DNA of 64,000 nt from an uncultured Bacteroidales bacterium (GTDB taxonomy: Bacteria > Bacteroidota > Bacteroidia > Bacteroidales > Muribaculaceae), in contig CAMWLW010000002.1 in the NCBI GenBank assembly GCA_947175245.1, forward strand, positions 17,462 through 81,461, read 5' to 3'. Below, in pieces: positions 24,457 through 33,976 of the stretch. The notes under the pieces were generated by a model, which was given only the letters and a program-made list of their open reading frames with translations, did no database searches and was not told the origin of the DNA. Within the stretch, counting starts at the first letter, position 1. Every line of letters starts with the position of its first letter. The translations under genes and the position numbers were made by a program.

Positions 24457-25518
24457 TTACCAGATATTGAACCTGTAACCCACCGATGCCTCGACGCTCA
24501 ACATCGAGCCGAGCATTGTGTGGGTTTTGTCATAGAACAGGGCGTTCTCCATCCTGAATATGACACCTGTGAACCACTTCTTGTTGCTGTAGACGAGCGA
24601 TGCGCGTATGCGGTTATAGAACGAGAAACTCGTGCGCTTCTCATTGAGGTTGAGCAGCCAGCCGTCGCGCACGCCTACTATCGGCGACTCGCTGATGGCG
24701 AACAGCCAGTTGGGGTGAAATACCCAGTTGTAGCCGTATCCGATGCGGAAGGCATAGTTGTTGCTTCGCGTGCGGTAGTAGTAGTCATATTGTGCCAGAG
24801 GCAGCTGAACCTTGATATCGTCGGGCAGCAGATTGAAGTCGAAGTCGTAGCTTAGACCCCACAGTGACAGGCCTGCATAGAACGAGCCCGAGCTCTTCAG
24901 CTGCAACTTGCTGAATGAAAATGCTGCCGCCTGAGAGTAGTGCTTGTGGTTGAAAAAGTAATATAGATCGAGACCCCACGACCTGTTGTTGATGCCGTCA
25001 AAGTCTATGTCAGTGCGTTCCTGATGCCCTCGGGGGCCCACACGCCTTATTGTTGACCCGACGTTGTTGGTCGAGAAGTAGGCATCGGCGGCAAACAGGC
25101 TGCAATTGAACTGGAACGACCACTTGTGGCGGTCCTTACCTCCGCCGAAGTATTGGCCTACGTTCATGTCATAACCTACCGACACGGCCATATAGGTAAG
25201 CCAGAAGCCTGCCGTGGTTGTAGGGTCTGACAGCATCGTCATGCGTGTCTTCGGCTCCTGGTCAAACGAGAAGTTGTAGAAGTCTGACCAGCTCTCGGTG
25301 CGTAGCTTTATGTTGAAGCGTCGGCCGGTACCGATGACATAGAGCGAGTCGTAGGAGTTGAAGAATTTGTCGCCCCAGCGGTAGGTGTTGATGCAGAAGC
25401 GCGGAAACTTACCCCATGATGCTATCTCGTCGAGCGACAGGAACTGGGCATGTGATGCCGGGGTTGCCAACGCACTGAGTGTGACGAACAACAATAATAT
25501 GCGGTAAATCCGTTTCAA
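24457..25518 (-). CDS. DUF4421-like outer-membrane barrel protein
   Basis: A 353-residue protein with a signal peptide (about 1-24, ending SHA). It continues with strands rich in Tyr, Phe, Trp and Ser, and ends in SVEASVGYRFNIW, as expected for an outer-membrane barrel. The content (YRWGDKFFNSYDS near the start, SFSKLQLKSSGSFYAG in the middle) recalls the DUF4421 family of Bacteroidetes, of unknown function. It is a single gene, convergent with surE. Confidence 0.65.
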   Translation of the reverse strand: MKRIYRILLLFVTLSALATPASHAQFLSLDEIASWGKFPRFCINTYRWGDKFFNSYDSLYVIGTGRRFNIKLRTESWSDFYNFSFDQEPKTRMTMLSDPTTTAGFWLTYMAVSVGYDMNVGQYFGGGKDRHKWSFQFNCSLFAADAYFSTNNVGSTIRRVGPRGHQERTDIDFDGINNRSWGLDLYYFFNHKHYSQAAAFSFSKLQLKSSGSFYAGLSLWGLSYDFDFNLLPDDIKVQLPLAQYDYYYRTRSNNYAFRIGYGYNWVFHPNWLFAISESPIVGVRDGWLLNLNEKRTSFSFYNRIRASLVYSNKKWFTGVIFRMENALFYDKTHTMLGSMLSVEASVGYRFNIW

Positions 25519-25539
25519 CGTGTTTTAGTTTTTGTGGCG

Positions 25540-25547
25540 CAAAGATA
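25540..25547 (-). promoter_or_regulatory. Promoter -7 box of the DUF4421-like gene
   Basis: On the minus strand TATCTTTG, 21 bases before the start codon at 25518. No clear -33 box at the expected distance. The divergent VanZ-like gene starts 74 bp away, so the region is a shared control region. Confidence 0.45.
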
Positions 25548-25620
25548 GACAATTTTTTTGTAATAAATTACGTTAATATCAACGATATTTCACAATTACG
25601 CGACATATTTACACAATCTC

Positions 25621-26028
25621 ATGAATAAATTTCTGACCCGATTGCCGGCCTGGACATTCACTGTTGTCATCATGGCTGCTATATGCTATCTTACCCTGGT
25701 GCCGCGTCCGCTTCCCGACATTGATATGCCTATGATACCCGGCCTCGACAAGGTGGTGCACGGCATCATGTTCGGTGCGTTGGCGGGTGCTATATGCCTC
25801 GATGTCGCGCGCAAACGCGGCCTGAACCAACTGACAGTCATCTTATTGGCTATAGCATTTGTTGTCGCATCGCTTGCCGGCGGTGCTATCGAGTTGCTAC
25901 AGTCGGCTATGAATCAGGGGCGCAGTTGTGAATTGCCCGATTTCGTGGCCGACGTGGCGGGCGCGCTTCTCGCAGTCATGGTAGCGCGCCCTGTGTGTGG
26001 CATGCTGCTCAGAAACAGGCCACAATAG
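25621..26028 (+). CDS. VanZ-like membrane protein
   Basis: A 135-residue protein with four predicted membrane helices and the VanZ-family layout: LVPRPLPD after helix 1, GLDKVVHGIMFGALA with the conserved Asp-Lys and His, and a C-terminal GRSCELPDFVADVAGALL segment with Glu and Asp. VanZ in enterococci gives low-level teicoplanin resistance; in Bacteroidetes the role is unknown, probably at the envelope. Its last 20 bp overlap the 3' end of the convergent PAP2 gene. Confidence 0.8.
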   Translation: MNKFLTRLPAWTFTVVIMAAICYLTLVPRPLPDIDMPMIPGLDKVVHGIMFGALAGAICLDVARKRGLNQLTVILLAIAFVVASLAGGAIELLQSAMNQGRSCELPDFVADVAGALLAVMVARPVCGMLLRNRPQ

Positions 26029-26665
26029 CCATCAGCACGACAATGCTCAGAAGCGTGATGTTGATGATGTAGGCCGGCAGCTGCATGTTGAGCGACGGCA
26101 GGTGGGGAAACCGGCGATAAACCGAGCGTGCGGTGTAATACACTATGGCGGCGATGGCCGAGCCGATGCACGCGCCCACGAGCAGGTCGCCGGGATAGTG
26201 TACGCCGAGCACTATGCGCGACCATGCGGTTACGAGCGCCCACGACAGCATCAGTATCGTCAGCCAACGGTTTCGGAACAGCAGCGAGATGAACACGGCC
26301 AGTCCGAACGTGTTGGCGGCGTGGCAAGACGGAAAACCGAACGGGCCGCCACGGTAGCCGTTGACAATGTGTACCATACCACTTATCGGATTATCGGGAT
26401 TGGACGGGCGCAGCCGGCCTATGGCGTTGCGCACCCAGTGTCCGCATGTCTGGTCACACAAGGTGATAATCAGGGCTATAAGCACGACAATATAGATTGA
26501 GCGTCGCCAGCCGTATTTCAGTGAGATGGCAGCCAGAATGGCGGCGTAAAGGATAATCCATACGAATTTGCCTGAAAAATACCACATGAACTGGTCGAGC
26601 CACGGGCAGTTGAGCCCGTTGAGGGCAAGAAACAGGTCGTTGTCGGCTTGCAATAATGTTTCCAT
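26009..26665 (-). CDS. PAP2-family membrane phosphatase
   Basis: A 218-residue phosphatase with about six membrane helices. The catalytic motifs are present, with one change: motif 1 reads RNAIGRLRP, with Arg where the family usually has Lys; motif 2 is FPSCHAAN with the catalytic His, and motif 3 is SRIVLGVHYPGD. Such enzymes dephosphorylate lipid pyrophosphates such as undecaprenyl-PP or phosphatidylglycerol-phosphate. ATG 26665 is chosen since it follows the stop of the LtaS-like gene by 4 bp; the longer frame lies inside that gene. Last gene of an envelope operon. Confidence 0.85.
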   Translation of the reverse strand: METLLQADNDLFLALNGLNCPWLDQFMWYFSGKFVWIILYAAILAAISLKYGWRRSIYIVVLIALIITLCDQTCGHWVRNAIGRLRPSNPDNPISGMVHIVNGYRGGPFGFPSCHAANTFGLAVFISLLFRNRWLTILMLSWALVTAWSRIVLGVHYPGDLLVGACIGSAIAAIVYYTARSVYRRFPHLPSLNMQLPAYIINITLLSIVVLMAIVACF

Positions 26666-26669
26666 GATT

Positions 26670-28511
26670 TCAGAGTTTATATAAGGTGTCGTAGAGTGTC
26701 TGGAGATAGGCGGCGTTGATGCTGTCGGCCGTGGTTGAGGGGTGGGGTGTTCCGCTGTCAAACAGCTTGCGCTCGATGCTGTAGACCGATGCTACGCCTG
26801 TCGAGTCGACGATTGCCGTGTATGTAGGTGTCGACATGAACGCGACGCGTTCGATGTGGGGCGACTGCAGGTTGCGGCTGAAAGTGAACTCGCTGTTTTC
26901 GATGCCGAGAGCGTCGAGCAGCGTGGCCGCTATGTCAACCTGTGAGGCCACGCGGTTATCGACTCCTTGTCGGGCTAAGGCTCCGCCACACAGTATCAGC
27001 GGAATTTGGTGGCGCGTGATGATGTCGGTAGGGTCGGGATTGTGAGGATAGCATCCATAGTGGTCGGGCACGAGCACTATGAGGGCGTTGTCCCATGCCG
27101 GTGTTGCCGCGAGTCGGTTGATGAAGGCGGTAGCACAGCTGTCGGTGTAGGCAAACGCATTGCACGGCGCGTCGTGGGCAAACCGCGGATTGGCATACGG
27201 AACCTCAAACGGCTCGTGGCTGCTCGAGGTCTGGATTATGTTGAAGCGCAGTGTCCCGTAGTCAGCCGTGATGTCATTGAGTGGGCGGTCAAACAGCGGG
27301 CCGTCAGGTGCGCCCCATTTGCCGCGCGGTATCGAGCTGTCATAGTCGCGCTCGGTGATAATGTCGGTGATGCCTGTCGACATGAGGAATGTGTGCTGGT
27401 TGGCAAATCCCGTGTCACCGCCATAGTAATAGCGCGGTTTGTAGCCGGCCTCCTCGAGTGTGCGTGCAAGCGACGCGATGTGTCTGGACTTCTCCGAGAG
27501 TTTGAACAGCGACGTGGTGGGTTGAGCAGGGAAACCGTTGAGTATGGCCGGCAGGGCACGGTCGGTGCGGAACGAACTTGCGTACATGTTACCGAACACA
27601 TAGCCTGTCCGGGCTATGCTGTCAAGGCCTATGGCTATCGGCTCGCCGTCGAGCGACTCAAACAGGTTGTTGGAGAAACTCTCTAATATAATAATGTATA
27701 TGTTGGGGCGCGTGGTGTTTAGCAACGGGGCCGCGATGCTGTCGGTAGGCGACGACATCGTGACACGCTGCATGATGGTAGCGGCGGCTTCAGGGTCGAT
27801 GAGTCGGAACATCTTGTTGAACGCCTGCTGGTGGGTGGCCGAGTACATGAGGCTGAATGCCGGATTGACGGCCGCGTGGTTCAGGCGCATGTTATTGCTG
27901 AAGTAGACCGAGCTGAGATTAATTGTCGAGACGCCCATGCCGCCGCGTATTGGGATGAAAAGCAATGCTGTCACGAGCAGCATTACACCCGATGTGGCCC
28001 AACGGCGTTGGCGCTCCACTGTATAACTGTCTATGCCACATGTCTTGACAATGGCAAGGTATAGCAGCCATGTGCCGATAATCAGACCTATGATGCCGGC
28101 TGTGACTGTCCACACCGATACGCTCGCGAGGGCGGCTGCCGGGTCGGTGGTGAAATAGAACAGCGGTGTGATGTCGAGTTTGAAGTCCCAGTAGCCGTAC
28201 AGGACGGTGTCGACACCGATGATGGCGATGACGAGCAGTGATGACAGGGCTGTATAGATTTTCAGCGCCACGCGCGTGTAGCGCGGGTTGAGCCATGTGC
28301 CGGCCACTGTCAGCAATGCAGGCAGAGCGGTCAGGTAGCCGGCTGTGGCGAAGTCCATTTTCAGGCCGTGCCACAGGACGGCGGCAATGTCGCCGCTCCC
28401 GATGCCGGTGTACAAGTCGTGGTATGTGAGCATGAACACCACCTTAGCCACCATGAACAGCAGAGTCCACAGCAGGAAGTAGCCTGTTATTATGCGCAGT
28501 GAACGTTTCAT
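26670..28511 (-). CDS. LtaS-like membrane sulfatase/phosphoglycerol transferase
   Basis: A 613-residue protein with about five N-terminal membrane helices (to about residue 185) and a periplasmic alkaline-phosphatase-fold domain of the sulfatase family. The metal-binding Glu is seen in IIILESFSNN, the nucleophile Thr in SSFRTDRALP, and later His and Asp in LVPDHYG. Gram-positive relatives make lipoteichoic acid; Bacteroidetes versions probably add phosphoglycerol or phosphoethanolamine groups to surface glycans or lipids. ATG 28511 overlaps the stop of the GH3 fusion gene by 4 bp, so the genes are translationally coupled. Confidence 0.85.
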   Translation of the reverse strand: MKRSLRIITGYFLLWTLLFMVAKVVFMLTYHDLYTGIGSGDIAAVLWHGLKMDFATAGYLTALPALLTVAGTWLNPRYTRVALKIYTALSSLLVIAIIGVDTVLYGYWDFKLDITPLFYFTTDPAAALASVSVWTVTAGIIGLIIGTWLLYLAIVKTCGIDSYTVERQRRWATSGVMLLVTALLFIPIRGGMGVSTINLSSVYFSNNMRLNHAAVNPAFSLMYSATHQQAFNKMFRLIDPEAAATIMQRVTMSSPTDSIAAPLLNTTRPNIYIIILESFSNNLFESLDGEPIAIGLDSIARTGYVFGNMYASSFRTDRALPAILNGFPAQPTTSLFKLSEKSRHIASLARTLEEAGYKPRYYYGGDTGFANQHTFLMSTGITDIITERDYDSSIPRGKWGAPDGPLFDRPLNDITADYGTLRFNIIQTSSSHEPFEVPYANPRFAHDAPCNAFAYTDSCATAFINRLAATPAWDNALIVLVPDHYGCYPHNPDPTDIITRHQIPLILCGGALARQGVDNRVASQVDIAATLLDALGIENSEFTFSRNLQSPHIERVAFMSTPTYTAIVDSTGVASVYSIERKLFDSGTPHPSTTADSINAAYLQTLYDTLYKL

Positions 28512-31462
28512 ACTATTGCACGGTACAGTAACGAGTGGATGCGGGAGCGTGCCTTGCAACGCAGCCACGCGCTGTTGTCGCGCGACGGGTTGACGCGGTT
28601 GCTGAGGAAAATGTATATCAAATTATTGTCGGGGTCGACCCAGAAGCATGTGCCGGTGAAGCCTGTATGTCCGTAGGCCGACGCCGGTACCTCTTCGGGC
28701 ACGGGCGAGCGGTCGGGATTGCCGATGTCGGGTCGGTCAAACCCGAGGCCGCGGCGGCATGTGGGCGACTGGCTCGAGGTGAAATCATTGACGACTTGGG
28801 CATCGAGCACTCGCCGGCCGGCGTAGGTGCCGCCGTTGAGATACATGGCGCACACTTTGGCTATATCGGCGGCGTTGCCGAACAGGCCGGCATTGCCTTG
28901 TACTCCGCCCGAGAAGCATGCCAGCTCGTCGTGTACATATCCAGTGAGTGTCTGGCGGCGCAGCAGCGGGTCGCGTTCGGTCGACGCTATCATGCTCGCC
29001 GGGAAGCGGTCGAGCGGACGGTAGCACAGTGTCGTGGCGTCGATGGGGGCGAAGATGTGCTCGCCGACCAGTCGGTCGTGTCCCGTGCCTGTGAGGCGCT
29101 GCTCTATATCCATGAGCAGGCAGAAATTGAGGCAGCTGTAACGCATGGTGCGCGGCTTGAGCGGGGCGTCATAGATGCGTTGCATCAGCGTGTCGAGCGT
29201 CGTCTGTCCCACCCACACACCGTCGGCTGCCTTGATCGGGAAACGGTCGGTGCGAGTGGCCGACGTGATGTCGCGGCGCACGGTTGCCTTGTTGTGGACG
29301 TATGTATTGCGGGCTATCTTGATGGTGTAGGGCGCTGCCTGGCGGCGACGGCTGAAAGCACCCGTGTAGCTGTCGGGGTCAATCATCACGCCATACATGT
29401 CGAGGCCCGACGGCATGCCGCTCTCGTGATACAGCAGCATGCGCGGTGTCAGGTCGGCCTTGTCGGTGCCGGCGAGTGCGGGCAGATAGTCGGCAATGGG
29501 GGTATCAAGGTTGAGCTTGTTTTGGCTGCATGTCCACATGATGCCCGGGAGCGTGCCGATGGCTTTGCTCACCGACGCGAGGTCGAAAAGTGTCGAACGG
29601 GTTACCTCGGGAGCTGCCGCCTGATTGGATGTGTGGCCATAGCAGCGGTCGGCCACCACATGGCCGTCCTTAATCACCATCACCTGCAGGCCCGGGCAAG
29701 CTCCTGTGCGGACGGCCTGTCGGGCTATGTCATCGATCGAGTCGGTCAGCCACTCGGCCATGTTAGCTGCGTGGGGTGTTGAGAAACTGAGCCGCGTGGC
29801 CTTGTAGGTGACGCCCTCGCCGAGAGCTGCCACGCCGGGCATCGAGACGGGTAGTCGTCCCGATACATCGTTGCCGGCATAGATGGCATCGCCGGCGGCA
29901 GCGCGTGCATACCGATTATCGTCATACATCATCACCATGGCGGCCGACTTGGCAAGCGACTCCTTGAACTTCATTGCCTTGTAGGGCGTCATGAACATCA
30001 CTGTCACAAGGCGCTCGTGAGGCAGCAGAGCGGCGAGTTGGTTGACCGAGGCGGCTTTGTCATTATACAGGGCAGCAACGACAATGTCGTGTGATTTGAT
30101 TTCCTTGAGTGTTGTTGCCGTGAGCGGTGTGTCACCGGCCGGGTACACGGTCACGTTACCGTGGTTTTTCATCACGGTGGCGAGTTCGTTTGAGGCCGAA
30201 GCGCCAATGTTGACGAGTGCGACCGACTGTCCGGGCTGTATGGGCAGTACACTGCCTTTGTTGCCGGTCACGGTGGCCGAGGCGGCCGTGAGCCGCTCAA
30301 TCAGCGACATGGCCTCGCGTGTGTTCAGTCGGCTTTTCATGCCGTTGACGTTTACCTTGGTCGGGCGGTCGCCGAGACCTGCGGCCCATTTGTAGGCGAG
30401 CACCTTGCGGCACCGGTTGTCAATCTCGCTCTGAGAAATCTCGCCGCTGTTGACGGCCTCCATGACGGCATTGAGGTCGACAGGCGGATTGGCCGAGCTC
30501 AACAGCATGTCGGCGCCGGCCTTGAGTGCCGAGACGCAGTTGTTCTCGCTGCCCGACACGGCGCCTTTCATCTCGAGGGCATCGGTAAATATCAATCCGT
30601 TAAATCCGAGTTCGTCTCTGAGCAAATCGGTTGTTATTGCCTTTGACAGTGAGGCCGGTGTGCCGGTAGGGTCGAGCGACGGCACCGACAGGTGGCCCAC
30701 CATGATGCCCGACATGCCGGCGTTGATATACTGTATGAATGGCGTCAGATCGTTTGTCCTCATGAACTCGGCCGAGTGGTCGACCACGGGGAGGGTCTTG
30801 TGAGAGTCGGTCGATGTGTCGCCGTGCCCCGGGAAATGCTTGGCTGTGGTAATTATTCCACCGTTTTCCATACCGCTGCTGTAGGCCACGACAGCGGCCG
30901 CCACTCGGTCGGGGTCTTCGCCGAATGATCTGCGCCCGATGACGGGGTTGGCCGGATTGAGGTTGACGTCGGCTACCGGGGCAAAGTCGACCTGTATGCC
31001 CATCTCGCGGCACTCGCGCGCCATCTCGGCGCCATATTCCTCGAGCAGCCTGGTGTCGCTTATCGCTCCGAGCGCCATGTTGTAGGGAAATCGCGGCGTG
31101 TCGCTCACGCGCATCGACAGGCCCCACTCGCCGTCGAGGGTGATGAGTACCGGCACGTCAGCGGCGGCCTGTGCGGCGTTGATGGCGCTTACGTACTGGT
31201 CGATCGAGCCTGCGCGCAGCAGTAACCCGCCCATCTTCTCACGGCCGGCATATCGGGTGATGACGGCACGTGCCTGTTCGCCTTTGGGATTTACCACGGG
31301 GCAGAACAGTTGGGCGGCACGTTGGCGTGGTGTCAGGGTTGCCATCACCGAGTCAACCCACTGACGGCACTCGGGCGAACCGACTGCTGTTCTCAGGTCG
31401 GCGGCTATTGATGTCACTGTCGTGGCGAGCGACAGCGCTATGGCAAGTATTCGGCTCCTCAT
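28508..31462 (-). CDS. GH3 glycosidase / beta-lactamase-like serine hydrolase fusion
   Basis: A 984-residue exported protein (signal peptide about 1-20). The first half is a family 3 glycoside hydrolase of the NagZ type, with KHFPGHGDTSTDSH holding the Asp-His acid/base pair and IFTDALEMKG with the nucleophile Asp. A helper domain follows, then from about residue 590 a class C beta-lactamase-like domain with LASVSKAIG (SxxK) and a YSCLNFCLL segment (YxN). This fusion is known in Bacteroidetes, and both halves point to peptidoglycan or muropeptide handling in the periplasm. Its start overlaps the nucleotidase stop. Confidence 0.9.
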   Translation of the reverse strand: MRSRILAIALSLATTVTSIAADLRTAVGSPECRQWVDSVMATLTPRQRAAQLFCPVVNPKGEQARAVITRYAGREKMGGLLLRAGSIDQYVSAINAAQAAADVPVLITLDGEWGLSMRVSDTPRFPYNMALGAISDTRLLEEYGAEMARECREMGIQVDFAPVADVNLNPANPVIGRRSFGEDPDRVAAAVVAYSSGMENGGIITTAKHFPGHGDTSTDSHKTLPVVDHSAEFMRTNDLTPFIQYINAGMSGIMVGHLSVPSLDPTGTPASLSKAITTDLLRDELGFNGLIFTDALEMKGAVSGSENNCVSALKAGADMLLSSANPPVDLNAVMEAVNSGEISQSEIDNRCRKVLAYKWAAGLGDRPTKVNVNGMKSRLNTREAMSLIERLTAASATVTGNKGSVLPIQPGQSVALVNIGASASNELATVMKNHGNVTVYPAGDTPLTATTLKEIKSHDIVVAALYNDKAASVNQLAALLPHERLVTVMFMTPYKAMKFKESLAKSAAMVMMYDDNRYARAAAGDAIYAGNDVSGRLPVSMPGVAALGEGVTYKATRLSFSTPHAANMAEWLTDSIDDIARQAVRTGACPGLQVMVIKDGHVVADRCYGHTSNQAAAPEVTRSTLFDLASVSKAIGTLPGIMWTCSQNKLNLDTPIADYLPALAGTDKADLTPRMLLYHESGMPSGLDMYGVMIDPDSYTGAFSRRRQAAPYTIKIARNTYVHNKATVRRDITSATRTDRFPIKAADGVWVGQTTLDTLMQRIYDAPLKPRTMRYSCLNFCLLMDIEQRLTGTGHDRLVGEHIFAPIDATTLCYRPLDRFPASMIASTERDPLLRRQTLTGYVHDELACFSGGVQGNAGLFGNAADIAKVCAMYLNGGTYAGRRVLDAQVVNDFTSSQSPTCRRGLGFDRPDIGNPDRSPVPEEVPASAYGHTGFTGTCFWVDPDNNLIYIFLSNRVNPSRDNSAWLRCKARSRIHSLLYRAIV

Positions 31463-32976
31463 TGTTCTGCAATTACGGTGAAGTGGTCGGTTGTGTCGTT
31501 TTTGATGGTCTTGCGGGGCAGACGCGAGATGTAGTCCATGACATCCTCGTTCATGATTACCCCGCTCTTGGCTACGACCTTACCGTTGGTAAGCGGCTTC
31601 ATGTAGTCGCCGCCGTTGGCTATGTAGTCGATAGTGGCCACACGGTATGTGGCGTCAGGGTCTATGGGCTTGCCTTCGATGGTGGCGCCGGTGAGCTCGT
31701 CGCCGTTCATTGCCGCGGTGACGTTGCGGTCATAGCTCACACGGTGCATGTGGGTGTTGACGGCGATTGACTCGAGCAGGTCTGAGCCCTTGACGTCGAG
31801 CACCAGGACGCGGTTATCAAACGGCAGCATCTCCATGATGTTTCCCTTGGTGACATTGCCTTTGGCCATGCCCGTACGCACGCCGCCGCGGTTTGATATG
31901 GCCAGGTCTATTTTCTCGCCCGGGGTGAGCCGCGCGCCGCGGTCGGCCAGGAACGACGACACGAAATTGTGCAGCGGCATCGCGGCGCGGTCGTTGGTGT
32001 CTATCTGCGATTTGCCTATCACGATGCTCTTGAGCGAGTCAACGCCGTGGCGGTAGGGCTTGATTATCTCCACGATGGCCGGGTCTATGCGGTCATCGAG
32101 CCGGCTGTCGACAGGTATGAGCTGCGACCATATCGAGTCGGTCTCGGTGTCGATGGTGACGACGCCGAGGTTCTTGCCCGAGCTGCCTGTCTGGGTGATG
32201 AGCACCGGGCGACCGTCGGCATTGATTTTGTGTCCCTCGGGCGAGCCCGGGGTGACGACTGTGTGGCTGTGTGCGCCTATTATCACGTCGATGTCGTTGC
32301 CCGTGGTGGCCACGTCGATGTCGTCGGGCATCTCGTTATAGTGATAGCCTATGTGGGTGAGGGCAATGACATAGTCCACACCCTCGTTGTGCTTCAGATG
32401 CCACGCGGTCGAGTTGGCGGCCTTGAAAACGTCCTGATATTTCACACCCTCGCTTTTTGTCTCGTCGATTATTCCGGCAGGCTCGACATTGAGTGCCACG
32501 AGTCCTATGCGTTTGCCGCCGATTTCAATGATTTCGTAGCGCGACAGCTTGCCGTCGAGCGGTGAGCCCGTCACGTCATAGTTGGTCGACACAAATCGGG
32601 CTTTGTTACTGTCGATATAGCGGGCGAGCGACTCCATGCCGTTGTCAAACTCGTGGTTGCCCAGTATGGCATACTCATAGCCGAGCGCGTTGAGCATCTT
32701 GGCCTCGATCTCGCCGCCATAGAGGTTGAAGTAGACCGTGCCCTGCACGGCGTCACCGGCATCGACCAGTAACGTGTGGGGCTCGGCTCGGCGTATGCTG
32801 TCAATCAGCACCTTGCGGCGCGCTATGCCGCCCTTGCCGTCGGCTGCCGGGTCAATCTGGCTGTGGGTGTCGTTGGTGTGCATTATCACGATGCGCTCAG
32901 CGGCTGCCCTTGGCGACGCTGTACCCAGGGCGATGGCTGTAACTAAAGCTGTAACAGGTATATATATTGGTTTCAT
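31459..32976 (-). CDS. Exported 5'-nucleotidase (UshA/YfkN-like)
   Basis: A 505-residue periplasmic enzyme (signal peptide about 1-26). The N-terminal metallophosphatase domain has MHTNDTHSQ, DAGDAVQG, GNHEFDNG and GAHSHTVV for two metal ions. The C-terminal domain has the substrate-binding SNRGGVRTGMAKG and IDYIANGGD segments. It hydrolyses nucleotides for salvage; exact preference unknown. In many Bacteroides these two domains are separate genes, but here they are one chain. First gene of the minus-strand envelope operon ending at the PAP2 gene. Confidence 0.92.
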   Translation of the reverse strand: MKPIYIPVTALVTAIALGTASPRAAAERIVIMHTNDTHSQIDPAADGKGGIARRKVLIDSIRRAEPHTLLVDAGDAVQGTVYFNLYGGEIEAKMLNALGYEYAILGNHEFDNGMESLARYIDSNKARFVSTNYDVTGSPLDGKLSRYEIIEIGGKRIGLVALNVEPAGIIDETKSEGVKYQDVFKAANSTAWHLKHNEGVDYVIALTHIGYHYNEMPDDIDVATTGNDIDVIIGAHSHTVVTPGSPEGHKINADGRPVLITQTGSSGKNLGVVTIDTETDSIWSQLIPVDSRLDDRIDPAIVEIIKPYRHGVDSLKSIVIGKSQIDTNDRAAMPLHNFVSSFLADRGARLTPGEKIDLAISNRGGVRTGMAKGNVTKGNIMEMLPFDNRVLVLDVKGSDLLESIAVNTHMHRVSYDRNVTAAMNGDELTGATIEGKPIDPDATYRVATIDYIANGGDYMKPLTNGKVVAKSGVIMNEDVMDYISRLPRKTIKNDTTDHFTVIAEQ

Positions 32977-33000
32977 TGCGTATGATTGAATTTTTCACAA

Positions 33001-33008
33001 CGAAGATA
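33001..33008 (-). promoter_or_regulatory. Promoter -7 box of the envelope operon
   Basis: On the minus strand TATCTTCG, 24 bases before ATG 32976. One mismatch to the -7 consensus and no convincing -33. It would drive the nucleotidase, GH3 fusion, LtaS-like and PAP2 genes. Confidence 0.4.
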
Positions 33009-33077
33009 CAAAATTTCTGCCACAATACATTATTATATAGCGATAACTCACGGTTAAAAAATTATTTGTGCTAAAAG

Positions 33078-33108
33078 TTGACTGTCAAAAAAATTTTCCC
33101 TAAATTTG
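33078..33108 (+). promoter_or_regulatory. Promoter of the DUF177-rpmF unit
   Basis: TTG (33078-33080), 20 bases, TAAATTTG (33101-33108), a full Bacteroidetes promoter. An in-frame ATG at 33106 lies inside the box and cannot be the translation start. Confidence 0.7.
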
Positions 33109-33135
33109 CACAGTTTTTTCAACAAATATAGCCAA

Positions 33136-33732
33136 GTGGGAAAGTTTACAGCATACAAACTGCCTCTCAAAAGCCTCCCTGTCGGTACTCATACCTATGA
33201 TTACAAACTTGGGGGTCAGTTCTTTAAGGATATGGAGAGCCCTGATGTGCGCGACGCCGATGTCGACGTGCACATTGATGTTGTGTACCGTGACGGTGCC
33301 TATGACATGACGTTCAAGTTCACCGGTGAGGTGCTCCTGCTGTGTGACCGTTGTCTCGACGACCTTCACTTCCCTATCGACACGACCTATCATATTGTGG
33401 TCAAGTATGGCGACGAGTATCGTGACGACTCTGACGACTTCCTCGAGATACCCGAGAGCGACAACTACCTCAATGTAGCCTACATGATGTATGATACCGT
33501 GTCACTGGCCATACCCATCAAGCACGTTCACCCGCTGGGCAAGTGCAACCGCGCCATGAGCGCCCTGCTGCGCAAGCACCGCTCGACCGTTCCCGGTGAC
33601 GAGGATGCAGCCCTCGAGGAGCAGCTCATTGACGAGATGGACTCGATGCCCGACGGCGTTGCCGACGAGGCACCCGCCCGCCCGGCCACCGACCCGCGCT
33701 GGGACAAATTAAAAGACTTAACTGAAAACTAA
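33136..33732 (+). CDS. DUF177 (YceD-like) protein
   Basis: A 198-residue protein of the DUF177 family, which is almost always next to rpmF and is thought to act in 23S rRNA or ribosome assembly. Visible are LLCDRCLDD near residue 70, GKCNRAM further on, and an acidic C-terminal tail ending DPRWDKLKDLTEN, common to the family. GTG 33136 is chosen as start: it gives the family-like beginning GKFTAYKLPLKSLP and sits about 20 bases past the predicted transcription start. rpmF follows after 19 bp. Confidence 0.85.
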   Translation: MGKFTAYKLPLKSLPVGTHTYDYKLGGQFFKDMESPDVRDADVDVHIDVVYRDGAYDMTFKFTGEVLLLCDRCLDDLHFPIDTTYHIVVKYGDEYRDDSDDFLEIPESDNYLNVAYMMYDTVSLAIPIKHVHPLGKCNRAMSALLRKHRSTVPGDEDAALEEQLIDEMDSMPDGVADEAPARPATDPRWDKLKDLTEN

Positions 33733-33751
33733 TCAATAATATAAAGCAACA

Positions 33752-33937
33752 ATGGCACATCCTAAACGAAAACAATCAAAGACCCGTACCGCAAAGCGCA
33801 GAACTCACGACAAGGCTGCTATGCCCACCCTGGCAGTATGCCCCAACTGTGGCGCTTGGCACGTTTACCACTGTGTATGTGGTGAGTGTGGCTACTACCG
33901 CGGTAAACTCGCTATCGAGAAGGCTGCTGCAATCTAA
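33752..33937 (+). CDS. rpmF: 50S ribosomal protein L32
   Basis: A 61-residue basic protein with the L32 start MAHPKRKQSKTRTAKRR and a four-Cys zinc ribbon (CPNCG, then CVCGECG). It is a structural protein of the large ribosomal subunit. Co-transcribed with DUF177, as in most bacteria. plsX, which often follows rpmF, is absent here; fabH comes after a 223-bp gap. Confidence 0.96.
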   Translation: MAHPKRKQSKTRTAKRRTHDKAAMPTLAVCPNCGAWHVYHCVCGECGYYRGKLAIEKAAAI

Positions 33938-33976
33938 TCGGTTGCCGTCGCTCTCATAGCATCTTTGAGGTTTCAG

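Noticed and set aside
28535..29782. 415-codon open frame opposite the GH3 fusion gene
   Set aside because: Shadow frame; the minus-strand gene shows catalytic motifs throughout.
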